Below, in pieces: positions 1 to 5,966 of a stretch of DNA of 47,759 bases. Origin of the DNA: Ruminococcus sp. GTDB lineage: Bacteria > Bacillota > Clostridia > Oscillospirales > Acutalibacteraceae. The translations under genes were made by a program, and so were the position numbers. Numbering within the stretch: the first letter of the stretch is position 1; every line of letters starts with the position of its first letter. The stretch covers positions 1-47,759 of the forward strand of contig JAFRBX010000055.1 of assembly GCA_017404665.1 (NCBI GenBank). Reading direction: 5' to 3'. The notes under the pieces are model-generated. The model saw nothing but the letters and a program-made list of their open reading frames with translations. It was not told the DNA's origin and searched no databases.

Positions 1-173
1 ATCCCGAAGTTAAGAAGCAACTTTGGGGAGGAGAACTCTGGTCCGACGGCTATTTTGTCGCAACGGTAGGCAAGAATACCAATGAAGATGTAATAGCGCA
101 GTACGTCAAGGAACAGGGTAAACAAGATTACGGTGAATCTCAGCAACTTTCCATATTCAATCGTAATCCGTAG
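1..173 (+). CDS. tnpA: IS200/IS605 family transposase TnpA, C-terminal part (5' end outside window)
   Basis: The reading frame starts at base 3 and ends at TAG 171-173, giving about 56 residues. The visible sequence has the family's C-terminal signature: LWGGELWSDGYFVATVG, then a helix with AQYVKEQ. The tyrosine of YVKEQ corresponds to the usual position of the single catalytic tyrosine in this HUH (Y1) transposase family. The HUH histidine pair lies upstream, outside the window. The enzyme would cut and rejoin single-stranded DNA at the hairpin ends of its own element. Whether the copy is intact cannot be judged from this end. No frameshift is visible in the part present. Confidence 0.85.
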   Translation, partial: PEVKKQLWGGELWSDGYFVATVGKNTNEDVIAQYVKEQGKQDYGESQQLSIFNRNP

Positions 174-250
174 AGCAAAGCGAAGTGATACCCCGCCCGC
201 GCTGTGCGCGGGTAAAATGTCCGGTGGACATTTTAGTGCTTGCACCGGGG
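1..250 (+). mobile_element. IS200/IS605-type insertion sequence, right portion
   Basis: The 3' end of a Y1 transposase gene is followed by a terminal region rich in hairpins. A perfect 9-bp stem lies at 214-222/226-234 (AAAATGTCC loop GGT). A 6-bp stem lies at 196-201/207-212. CCCCG at 191-195 can pair with CGGGG at 246-250, enclosing both. Subterminal hairpins without terminal inverted repeats are what TnpA of this family recognises. No tnpB follows, so it looks like an IS200-type element carrying tnpA only. The left end is outside the window, and the exact right cleavage point, probably just after 250, is inferred. Confidence 0.8.
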
Positions 251-321
251 ATGTTCATTATTACCATACAATAGAATAGATACGTCCGCGTTTGCATTAG
301 CATACGTATTTCTTCTTAATT

Positions 322-418
322 GAACGCTTATACTGTAAAAAACACAGGCTCTAGGCGTTCATCTGAAGCTGTATGCTGTATGGTAATGTGAAAATGTGTA
401 GCAACATTAAACGAGCCG
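322..418 (+). other. possible structured 5' leader of the receiver-like gene
   Basis: The 238-base gap between the IS end and the next gene contains several pairable segments: GAACGC 322-327 with GCGTTC 355-360, and GGCTC 347-351 with GAGCC 413-417. An intrinsic terminator (429-464) follows, before the start codon. The arrangement resembles a terminator-controlled leader, but it matches no riboswitch class I recognise. It could equally be the end of an unrelated transcript. Confidence 0.25.
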
Positions 419-428
419 CGTGTTTTTT

Positions 429-464
429 GCGCAGCTCACATTTCTGTGTTGCTGCGCTTTTTTT
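429..464 (+). terminator. intrinsic terminator upstream of the receiver-like gene
   Basis: A GCGCAGC/GCTGCGC stem (429-435/451-457), extended by CACA/TGTG, is followed by TTTTTTT (458-464). It lies only 23 bases before the ATG at 488. It therefore either ends an upstream transcript or attenuates this gene. Confidence 0.75.
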
Positions 465-487
465 ATTGTACAAAAGGAGTTGCATCG

Positions 488-829
488 ATGACTGTTTTGA
501 TCTTGGACTTGAACAACGAATCGCTGATACAATTGCTCAGACAGAACAAATATCTGAAGATCATCACAGGAACAATTTGTCGACCGAAGCTGTATCCGCT
601 GCCCGATGTGATTATTCTTGATTTTGATCAGGTATTCGGTCATAGCGACAGAGAAGACACATTAATCATGCTGGCATCAAAGCTGCATCCACAGGTTATG
701 ATTATTGCCTGTTCGAGAAAATGGAGTGACGGCACACGAAAATTTGCGAGGTTGTTTGGTGCTGATGAGTGCATTGAAAGCAATAAGATCGTTGAGATAG
801 TCGACAGAATCAAACTATTCTTTTCTTGA
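488..829 (+). CDS. small receiver-like (CheY-fold) protein, degenerate, unknown function
   Basis: A 113-residue protein. The start at 488 is chosen because AAGGAG (474-479) lies 8 bases upstream; the longer reading frame from 446 would begin inside the terminator. The pattern is that of a response-regulator receiver domain without an output domain: a first strand MTVLILDL, a central strand PDVIILDFDQ whose aspartate sits where the phospho-acceptor lies, a strand VMIIACS, and a closing segment GADECIESNKIVEIVDRIKLF. The acidic pair expected after strand 1 and the lysine of the fifth strand are not clear, so phosphorylation is doubtful. No sensor kinase is adjacent. Its stop codon overlaps the -35 box of the CRISPR promoter. 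The receiver assignment is from pattern only. Confidence 0.6.
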   Translation: MTVLILDLNNESLIQLLRQNKYLKIITGTICRPKLYPLPDVIILDFDQVFGHSDREDTLIMLASKLHPQVMIIACSRKWSDGTRKFARLFGADECIESNKIVEIVDRIKLFFS

Positions 830-854
830 CAAAGCTATATCAACGAAATATAAT
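826..854 (+). promoter_or_regulatory. consensus SigA promoter of the CRISPR array
   Basis: TTGACA at 826-831, a 17-base spacer, and TATAAT at 849-854: a perfect match to the housekeeping consensus. The expected transcription start, near 861, is about 18 bases before the first repeat. The -35 box overlaps the TGA stop (827-829) of the upstream gene, so the leader is either very short or includes the 3' end of that gene. Confidence 0.85.
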
Positions 855-878
855 AAAATCGGAACATAAAATGTTGTT

Positions 879-1088
879 CTTTACCGTACCCATAGGGAAT
901 TGAAACGTCAGATAATCTGTAATACCTTCCATGAATAACTTTACCGTACCCATAGGGAATTGAAACTTAAAGTTCGTATGCGATTTGATTCCTTTTTTAC
1001 CCTTTACCGTACCCATAGGGAATTGAAACATTCCGACGTTGAACCATTTTCTCATTTTCTTTTTAAGCCTTTACCGTACCCATTGAAA
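879..1088 (+). CRISPR. short CRISPR array, three perfect repeats and one deleted terminal repeat
   Basis: The 28-base repeat begins CTTTACCGTACCC and ends GGGAATTGAAAC. Perfect copies lie at 879-906, 939-966 and 1002-1029. The fourth (1069-1088) keeps the first 15 bases but has lost seven internal bases and ends TGAAAA. Spacers are 32 bases (907-938), 35 (967-1001) and 39 (1030-1068), all different. The GAAAC end is typical of type I-B and type III repeats, with CCC-ATA-GGG as a small internal hairpin. The orientation (leader promoter left, degenerate repeat right) agrees with plus-strand transcription. No cas gene is present in the window, so the effector must act in trans or be lost. Confidence 0.92.
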
Positions 1089-1142
1089 ATCCCAAAGCAG
1101 AAAAGCCCGCCGCTTTTGAGCAGATCAATAATTGCGGACAGC

Positions 1143-1188
1143 AAAACACCCCTTATGGCAGAATTCAAGCTGCCGCAAGGGGTGTTTT
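1143..1188. terminator. bidirectional terminator-like hairpin after the CRISPR array
   Basis: A perfect 12-bp stem AAAACACCCCTT (1143-1154) / AAGGGGTGTTTT (1177-1188), with an inner GGCAG/CTGCC stem. The A/T-rich outer ends supply U runs on either strand. It can end the array transcript and the minus-strand gene to its right. A second perfect 11-bp stem at 1237-1247/1261-1271 (TTGCGGCTTGC) lies between it and that gene and has no T run. Confidence 0.7.
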
Positions 1189-1291
1189 GTATAGCAAGGA
1201 TATTAGATTGTATACATCTCAAAAAGGGTCATAACCTTGCGGCTTGCCGTTAAGGCACCCGCAAGCCGCAAAACGTTTGCAACAAGTGCGC

Positions 1292-2875
1292 TCATTCGAA
1301 CAGAATGCCGCTCTTTTTCACCAGCGCGCGCACGCTTTCGATAAATCCGTACGCCGCGAAGGGCACGAGCAGGATAAAATAGGGGAGGATGTACTGGCTC
1401 TTTCCTTCAAATATCATGTGATACAGGATCGCGCCCAGCAGTGCGACGGGCAGGATCAGCGAAGCGGGATTGAGCTTTTTGCGGAATATCATCCAGATCA
1501 TCGCCGCGGTGAAGGATAGATAAATCATCATCGTATAGTAGTTGAACCAGTTATCCAGCACCTTTTGCAAGCCGCCCGTATAGACAGAGGTGACCAGCTC
1601 CGGCAGCTGCTGTCCCTCGGGATAATTGTGATTGCGGACCTGACTGATCCAGATGGATTCGAAGCTCGGCTCGTTGAACTGGCTGAGGAATTTTTTCTTG
1701 TAAAACTCGCCCAGACCGTGATTGGTGCTCAAATAGGTCAGTCGGTCGCCGATGCCCTGTTTAGCAGTCTCATTCGCCTTCTTAACATCCATCTGGGCGT
1801 CCCGCAGGGTCTCCATCGCTTTGCCGTTGTACCATCCCGGCGCCATACCGGAGTCGCTGATGCCCATATAGGCGTACAGGGTTTGTGATACCTGCGTGTT
1901 CAGCTCGGCGCCGCTTCTGGCTGAATAGCTGTAGATCACCAGCTTCTGCAGCCCTACGGAGCAGAGGATCATCACTGCCGCTACTGCCAGAGCCAAAAGC
2001 TTCTTCTTGTCGATCACATGCAGGATCAGCGCGATGCATACCGCCGCCAGCACGATCATGTTGTTGTATTTCAGCAGAACCGATACCGCCATCAGCAGCA
2101 CGGCAAAAACAGCGTTTTTGATCTTATTTTCCTGTATGAAGCGGATCACATGATACACGCTCCACGAAGAGAACGCGATGCCTAAGATCAGCCCGTAGGT
2201 GAAGGTCGTCATGAACATCGGCTGCAGGCATACCGTCAGGAGGATCGCCGTCAGATTGGTGACGGATCTGCGATTGAACAGGCGCTTCGCGATCATCACC
2301 ATCGCGACATAAGTGCAGTCCAGCGCGATCACGTTCGGAATCTGGAAGAGCGTATCCGCGCTGCCGGTTCCGAAAATGCGGTACAGAATCTCAGCAAACA
2401 GCACATAGCCCAGCTGGAAGGGATAATAGAGATAATAGCTGTAGTTACCGTAGTATTCCCATGAGGTGAAAAAGCTGTTATATCGGTTTTGCGCCGCGTC
2501 GCGCGCGGTGTTCAGCAGGATCATTGCGTCGCCGCTGGCGACGGATTGTACCAGATTGATCCACGCGAGCGACAGGATGGTGGTCACCATCAGCATCACG
2601 ATCACCACAAAGCTCGTGTTGACCTTTGAGATGCTGATATTTTTACGCAGCATAACGAGCGCCGCTAAGATGCTCAGCGCGATGAGCGCGATGTTGGTCA
2701 GCACCAGATCGTTGTCGTAGTTGACGATCTCAGAGTAGGGATTTGCCTGATCGATCCGGCAGGTCTGCAGGATTGCCGCAAAGGACAGCACCGCGAAAAG
2801 GACAGCGATCAGATAGATCGCGATGCACGAGCAGAGCTGTACAAACTTGTTTCTTCCTCTTAATGTGTTATCCAC
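1292..2875 (-). CDS. polytopic membrane protein, GT-C glycosyltransferase-like
   Basis: A protein of about 527 residues with roughly 11-13 hydrophobic helices. It has a soluble extracytoplasmic segment of roughly 120 residues around positions 330-450 and a basic C-terminus. The overall plan resembles dolichyl/undecaprenyl-phosphate-sugar dependent GT-C transferases (PMT_2-like), which transfer a sugar from a lipid carrier to surface polymers. An acidic first outer loop (IDQANPYSEIVNYDND) fits, but no diagnostic motif is certain. Start choice: the first ATG at 2899 lies inside a dispersed repeat. The AAGGAG downstream of it is followed six bases later by GTG at 2875, which I take as the start. 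It is monocistronic on the minus strand. Confidence 0.55.
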   Translation of the reverse strand: MDNTLRGRNKFVQLCSCIAIYLIAVLFAVLSFAAILQTCRIDQANPYSEIVNYDNDLVLTNIALIALSILAALVMLRKNISISKVNTSFVVIVMLMVTTILSLAWINLVQSVASGDAMILLNTARDAAQNRYNSFFTSWEYYGNYSYYLYYPFQLGYVLFAEILYRIFGTGSADTLFQIPNVIALDCTYVAMVMIAKRLFNRRSVTNLTAILLTVCLQPMFMTTFTYGLILGIAFSSWSVYHVIRFIQENKIKNAVFAVLLMAVSVLLKYNNMIVLAAVCIALILHVIDKKKLLALAVAAVMILCSVGLQKLVIYSYSARSGAELNTQVSQTLYAYMGISDSGMAPGWYNGKAMETLRDAQMDVKKANETAKQGIGDRLTYLSTNHGLGEFYKKKFLSQFNEPSFESIWISQVRNHNYPEGQQLPELVTSVYTGGLQKVLDNWFNYYTMMIYLSFTAAMIWMIFRKKLNPASLILPVALLGAILYHMIFEGKSQYILPYFILLVPFAAYGFIESVRALVKKSGILFE

Positions 2876-2894
2876 GTCATGCTCCTTTATCATA

Positions 2895-2954
2895 GTCATT
2901 GCTTATGCCCTTGACGCATATGGAAAACGTGTCAAGAGCTGTGGCAGTCTCAAC
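2895..2954. repeat. dispersed GTCATTGC...GTGGCA repeat, diverged copy
   Basis: It begins GTCATTGCTTATGCCC and ends GCTGTGGCAGTCTCAAC. The ends match the copies at 4216, 19829, 30760, 33185 and 35788, while the middle differs. It overlaps the first in-frame ATG (2899) of the minus-strand membrane protein gene. Confidence 0.55.
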
Positions 2955-2966
2955 TGAAATGTTGAA

Positions 2967-3173
2967 TCACAGAGAAAAATCTTCTTTCTGATAGCTTTTC
3001 AGCGGCGCCATGCCCTTCGGCTCGCGCATAATGGGATTATATTTAAACTTTTTGCATTTGCCGTTTTTCAGCGCCTTGTGCACCGTGCAAAACTGGGAGG
3101 AACCCTCTGTTTTGGAGTGTTCACAGTAGACACAGGACGGAGCGATGCTGTTTCCGAATAATTGTTTTTTCAT
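2967..3173 (-). CDS. small cysteine-containing hypothetical protein
   Basis: 68 residues from ATG 3173; a GTG at 3182 would add three. It has CxxC near residues 14-17 and two further cysteines near 29 and 40, suggesting a four-cysteine metal site, and a basic stretch NGKCKKFKYNP. The C-terminus carries PKGMAPLKSY. I do not recognise the family with certainty. It has its own promoter (TTGCAA-17-TATACT, minus strand, see 3210-3261), which argues that it is a real gene. It reads away from pgeF. Function unknown. Confidence 0.6.
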   Translation of the reverse strand: MKKQLFGNSIAPSCVYCEHSKTEGSSQFCTVHKALKNGKCKKFKYNPIMREPKGMAPLKSYQKEDFSL

Positions 3174-3209
3174 TTTGTTCACCGTTTCTGTCTTATACTA
3201 TGCCAATTC

Positions 3210-3261
3210 AGTATAGCATTATATTTTCACTATTGCAAGTCAAAGGTTGCCGTAGTATAAT
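3210..3261. promoter_or_regulatory. divergent promoters sharing one palindromic -35 box
   Basis: TTGCAA at 3233-3238 is its own reverse complement. Rightward it is followed by 17 bases and TATAAT (3256-3261), pointing to pgeF. Leftward it is followed by 17 bases and TATACT (3215-3210), pointing to the small cysteine protein. Both spacings are ideal. Confidence 0.65.
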
Positions 3262-3294
3262 AATTTTCAAAATCATGCGTTTGATGGTGAGAAT

Positions 3295-4119
3295 ATGGAT
3301 TGTCGTTCTGACGTTTTTACACTGAATACCGTTTATGGGGTCAAATACCTGACTTATGACCGATTATCTCAAATACCTTTTATCCGACATGCGTTTTCGA
3401 CAAAGGTCGGTGAGGGCACCCGTACCGTACATCCGATGGATATGAGCTTTGATCATGACGACTTTGACGCGGTGACGGAGAATTATCGGCGCTTCTGCCA
3501 TGCCGCAGGCTTTGATTATGATTCGCTGGTCGCCTCGTCGCAGGATCACCATACCTTTGTCAGGGTTTGTTCTTCCGCCGAGAAAGGGATCGGCATCTAT
3601 CGCGAGAAGGACATCGAGAGTGTAGACGGATTGGTCACCAACGAGCCGGGCGTTACGCTGTGCACCTATTATGCCGACTGCACGCCGCTGTTCTTTGTCG
3701 ATACCGGTACGCATGCGATCGGGCTGGCGCACGCGGGATGGCGCGGTACGGTGGGCAGGATAGCGCAAAAGGTAATTGAGACGATGCGCGACAGCTTTGG
3801 TACCGATCCTGCCGATCTGGTGTGTGCCGTCGGTCCGAACATTTCCGTCTGCTGTTACGAGGTAGACGAGCCCTGCGCGCGTGAATTCTACGCGCTGGGA
3901 CTCGACAGCGACCGATTCGTGTTCCCGAAGGACGGCGGCAAATATATGGTCGATATGCTCGAATGCAACCGTCAGATCTTGATTTCCTGCGGCGTCAAGC
4001 CTGAGAATATTACGCTCAGCGATATCTGCACCCGTCATCACAGCGACCTGTTGTGGAGCCACCGCGCTACAGGCGGCGACCGCGGCACCATGTGCGCGAT
4101 GATGCGGATCAACCCTTAA
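3295..4119 (+). CDS. pgeF: PgeF/YfiH-type multicopper polyphenol oxidase / purine nucleoside phosphorylase
   Basis: 274 residues, the usual length for the DUF152/YfiH (YlmD) family. Members bind a zinc or copper ion and phosphorolyse purine nucleosides; the E. coli protein edits peptidoglycan precursors. Family signatures are visible: SSQDHHTF (first histidines), YADCTPLFF with the conserved cysteine, GLAHAGWRGTVG with the active-site histidine, then GPNISVCCYEV and RHHSDLLWSHRATGGDRGTM near the C-terminus. The ATG at 3295 follows GGTGAG. It is driven by the TTGCAA-17-TATAAT promoter at 3233-3261 and ended by a strong terminator at 4152, so it is probably monocistronic. There is no signal peptide; the protein is cytosolic. 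Confidence 0.9.
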   Translation: MDCRSDVFTLNTVYGVKYLTYDRLSQIPFIRHAFSTKVGEGTRTVHPMDMSFDHDDFDAVTENYRRFCHAAGFDYDSLVASSQDHHTFVRVCSSAEKGIGIYREKDIESVDGLVTNEPGVTLCTYYADCTPLFFVDTGTHAIGLAHAGWRGTVGRIAQKVIETMRDSFGTDPADLVCAVGPNISVCCYEVDEPCAREFYALGLDSDRFVFPKDGGKYMVDMLECNRQILISCGVKPENITLSDICTRHHSDLLWSHRATGGDRGTMCAMMRINP

Positions 4120-4151
4120 TATCGAAGAAAAATGCAAACGAATAATAAAAG

Positions 4152-4190
4152 AAAGTCATCCGGCGGCAGATCGCTTGGGATGACTTTTTT
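4152..4190 (+). terminator. intrinsic terminator of pgeF
   Basis: Stem AAAGTCATCC (4152-4161) / GGATGACTTT (4178-4187), continuing into TTT. Confidence 0.85.
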
Positions 4191-4215
4191 CTTGGTAATA
4201 CCACATGGCTACGAT

Positions 4216-4258
4216 GTCATTGCGAGGGGCATAGCCCCGTGGCAATCCCACAAAGAGG
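4216..4258. repeat. dispersed GTCATTGCGAGG...GTGGCAATCCCAC repeat
   Basis: Starts GTCATTGCGAGGGGC and ends CCGTGGCAATCCCACAAAGAG. ATTGC/GCAAT and GGGGC/GCCCC pair to form an interrupted hairpin. It lies between the pgeF terminator and the end of the convergent pseudouridine synthase gene. Confidence 0.75.
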
Positions 4259-4278
4259 AGCAGGACATTTCTACCCTT

Positions 4279-5241
4279 TCAGGTCTTTGCGATTTGACCT
4301 ATCTTATCAAGAAACGCGACCTTCTTCACTTCAAAGCTTTTCCCGTTGAGGCTTTCCAGACAGCCCGCAGGCGTTGAAAAATCGAATCGCAGCTTGTACG
4401 AGTACAGCGCCTGCCGCCTCATGCGAACCCTTGCGTTGAGCTTTCTGTCTCCGTATTTTTCATCCCCCAGTAGCGGATGACCGATATGCGCCATATGCGC
4501 GCGGATCTGGTGCGTCCTGCCGGTGTGCAGCAGCACCTCGCAGACAGAGATATCCGCGGAGGGTCTGATCACCGTATACTCTGTAATGATCTTTTTGTAT
4601 CCCTCGCGCTCCTTGTCCGTAATCCGCACCGTGTTGGTCTTTTCATCCTTGTAATGATACGCAGTCAGGATCGCGTGAGGCGGCTTCGGACAGCCTTTTA
4701 CCGCGCAAAGATAATATTTCTGAAGTTCGTTATCGCGTATCTTCTGATTCATCACCCGCAGCGCCTCGGCGTTTTTGGCGGCGATCACGATCCCGCCGGT
4801 ATTGCGGTCGATTCGGTTGCACAGCGCGGGGGTAAAGCTCTTGTCCGCGTCAGGGTCGTATTCGCCCTTTTCGTACAGATAGCGCAGCACCCTCAGGTTC
4901 AGCGCGTCGGCGTCGTAGCGGTTGTCCTGATGACAGATCACGCCGACCTTTTTGTCGATCAGGAGGATGTTGTCATCCTCATAGACGATATCGAGCTCTT
5001 TTCCTGCCTTGAGGAAGTCATAGCTTTTTTGCTCTTCAAAGAATTCGTCTTTGATATAAAAGGTCAGAATATCGCCTTCGCTTAGAAACACCTCCGGCGA
5101 CGCCTTTTTGCCGTTGCGCTTGATATATTTGGTTCTGAGATATCTGTACATCAGAGATTTGGGCATGGTTTTGAAACGCTTGGAAAGATATTTATCCAAG
5201 CGCTGACCCGCATCATTTTTATTGATCGTGATCTGTCGCAT
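4279..5241 (-). CDS. RluA/RluD-family 23S rRNA pseudouridine synthase
   Basis: About 320 residues. An N-terminal S4-like RNA-binding segment (NDAGQRLDKYLSKRF) is followed by the RluA-type catalytic domain. The catalytic aspartate lies in NRIDRNTGGIVIAAKN, where the usual HRLDxxTSG is changed to NRIDxxTGG, a variant in the same superfamily. GRTHQIRAHMAHIGHPLLGDEKYG is the second family signature. It isomerises specific uridines in rRNA or tRNA; the target cannot be fixed from sequence. The start at 5241 is preferred because AAAGG lies 7 bases upstream, whereas the ATG at 5268 lies inside the dispersed repeat at 5264. Confidence 0.88.
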   Translation of the reverse strand: MRQITINKNDAGQRLDKYLSKRFKTMPKSLMYRYLRTKYIKRNGKKASPEVFLSEGDILTFYIKDEFFEEQKSYDFLKAGKELDIVYEDDNILLIDKKVGVICHQDNRYDADALNLRVLRYLYEKGEYDPDADKSFTPALCNRIDRNTGGIVIAAKNAEALRVMNQKIRDNELQKYYLCAVKGCPKPPHAILTAYHYKDEKTNTVRITDKEREGYKKIITEYTVIRPSADISVCEVLLHTGRTHQIRAHMAHIGHPLLGDEKYGDRKLNARVRMRRQALYSYKLRFDFSTPAGCLESLNGKSFEVKKVAFLDKIGQIAKT

Positions 5242-5263
5242 CATATTACCTTTATCATTATCC

Positions 5264-5312
5264 GTCATTGGGAGGGTAAAGCCCGCGGCAATCTCATGAA
5301 GAGAGGCGCAGC
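5264..5312. repeat. dispersed hairpin repeat, diverged copy
   Basis: Begins GTCATTGGGAGGG and contains CGCGGCAATCTCATGAAGAG, matching the ends of the family seen at 4216 and elsewhere. Its left end overlaps an in-frame ATG (5268) upstream of the likely start of the pseudouridine synthase. Confidence 0.6.
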
Positions 5313-5404
5313 TTTTCTGCTGAACTCAGTATACCAAAAATACCGCGGCAATTCAACTGTAACATTTTCTGCTTTGCCGCGTATGATGTAAAGAGGTGAT
5401 GATC

Positions 5405-5539
5405 ATGAGACGATGTAAAAGCTGCAGCGTACCGATAGCGTTTTCCGCAGGGCTGTTGGTCGCTTCGCTTCTGCCGACTAAGGCGGTGTGCGTGATCGCG
5501 GCGGTCGTCCTGATCATTACCTGTATCGCGCGGCGGTGA
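5405..5539 (+). CDS. 44-residue hydrophobic small protein upstream of spoVM
   Basis: The gene begins at ATG 5405 behind AGAGGTGATGATC and ends at TGA 5537-5539. The product starts MRRCKSCS (a CxxC pair) and continues as two short hydrophobic stretches split by PTK, ending in ARR, so it could sit in a membrane as a small hairpin. It lies 25 bases before the spoVM-like gene and reads the same way, so the two are probably cotranscribed. I do not recognise a named family. The good ribosome site and the conserved-looking partner are the evidence that it is real. Confidence 0.6.
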   Translation: MRRCKSCSVPIAFSAGLLVASLLPTKAVCVIAAVVLIITCIARR

Positions 5540-5564
5540 TCGCCGTGTTATCAAGGAGGCAGCG

Positions 5565-5657
5565 ATGAAGGTAATCGTGCTCGATCATCCAAAGGTACTG
5601 TCGTTTTTTCTCAGGAGGATCTACGGCATCAAAAAGGTCAAGGACAAACAGCAGTAG
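5565..5657 (+). CDS. spoVM: stage V sporulation protein M-like amphipathic peptide
   Basis: Only 30 residues, behind AAGGAGG (5553-5559) with a five- to six-base spacer. Aligned with B. subtilis SpoVM (26 residues), the family anchor positions agree without gaps: M1-K2, P9, K10, L12, R17 and G21, followed by a lysine-rich tail (here IKKVKDKQQ). SpoVM is an amphipathic helix that recognises the positive curvature of the forespore outer membrane and anchors the SpoIVA coat basement layer. Its presence implies an endospore former. I saw no clear SigE promoter. The stop codon TAG is the first part of a GTAGGGACG repeat. The assignment is by residue pattern on a very short peptide. Confidence 0.75.
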   Translation: MKVIVLDHPKVLSFFLRRIYGIKKVKDKQQ

Positions 5658-5667
5658 GGACGTTCAT

Positions 5668-5704
5668 AAGGGCTGTCGCGTGAAACGATGCGATAGCCCT
5701 TTTA
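5668..5704 (+). terminator. terminator after spoVM
   Basis: Stem AAGGGCTGTCGC (5668-5679) / GCGATAGCCCTT, with one G-U pair and a TTTT run at its end. Confidence 0.75.
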
Positions 5705-5733
5705 CCTTTTCCGGTGAGGAAAGCAACGTCATC

Positions 5734-5842
5734 GTAGGGACGTTCATTGACCGTCCGTTTGACAGATGCGTCTTTGTTTTATCTCACGCTTACGATCACA
5801 GAAACGCTCGTCATTCTGCGGACGAGCAATGCTCGTCCCTAC
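5734..5842. repeat. MITE-like element with GTAGGGACG inverted ends
   Basis: The left end, GTAGGGACGTTCATTG plus CCGTCCG (5734-5757), matches the reverse complement of the right end (5819-5842) at 20 of 24 positions. The right arm is itself a near-perfect palindrome (GGACGAGCAATGCTCGTCC). A further partial copy, GTAGGGACGTTCAT, overlaps the spoVM stop at 5654-5667. The interior, about 60 bases, has no coding signal. Confidence 0.6.
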
Positions 5843-5929
5843 AACAGAGGCGGATAAGTCGCGTTATATTATCTTGACAAGCCATTAATATGATCAATTC
5901 ACTTTTCTTCACATATAAAAATTGATGAT

Positions 5930-5963
5930 ATACCGCCGCCCGTGTCGTTACAAGCGGCGGTAT
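5930..5963 (-). terminator. terminator of the LysM gene
   Basis: Perfect 10-bp stem ATACCGCCGC (5930-5939) / GCGGCGGTAT (5954-5963). Leftward on the minus strand a T-rich stretch follows after a few bases. Confidence 0.65.
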
Positions 5964-5966
5964 TCT

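Noticed and set aside
373-643. Reading frames across the leader and start of the receiver-like gene
   Set aside because: They run through the terminator hairpin at 429-464 and lack ribosome sites; the frame from ATG 488 has AAGGAG at the right distance.
840-1055. Minus-strand reading frame encoding three copies of FQFPMGTVK
   Set aside because: The repeats are the CRISPR direct repeats translated backwards; there is no ribosome site and the frame crosses the array promoter.
830-3300. cas genes linked to the CRISPR array
   Set aside because: None of the genes on either side shows Cas1, Cas2, Cas6 or effector features; the array is recorded as orphan within the window.
3364-4137. Long minus-strand frame antisense to pgeF
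   Set aside because: It fully overlaps a well-supported gene, has low-complexity composition and no start signals.
4132-4377. Plus-strand 81-codon frame after pgeF
   Set aside because: It spans the pgeF terminator and a dispersed repeat and runs into the convergent gene; no family features.
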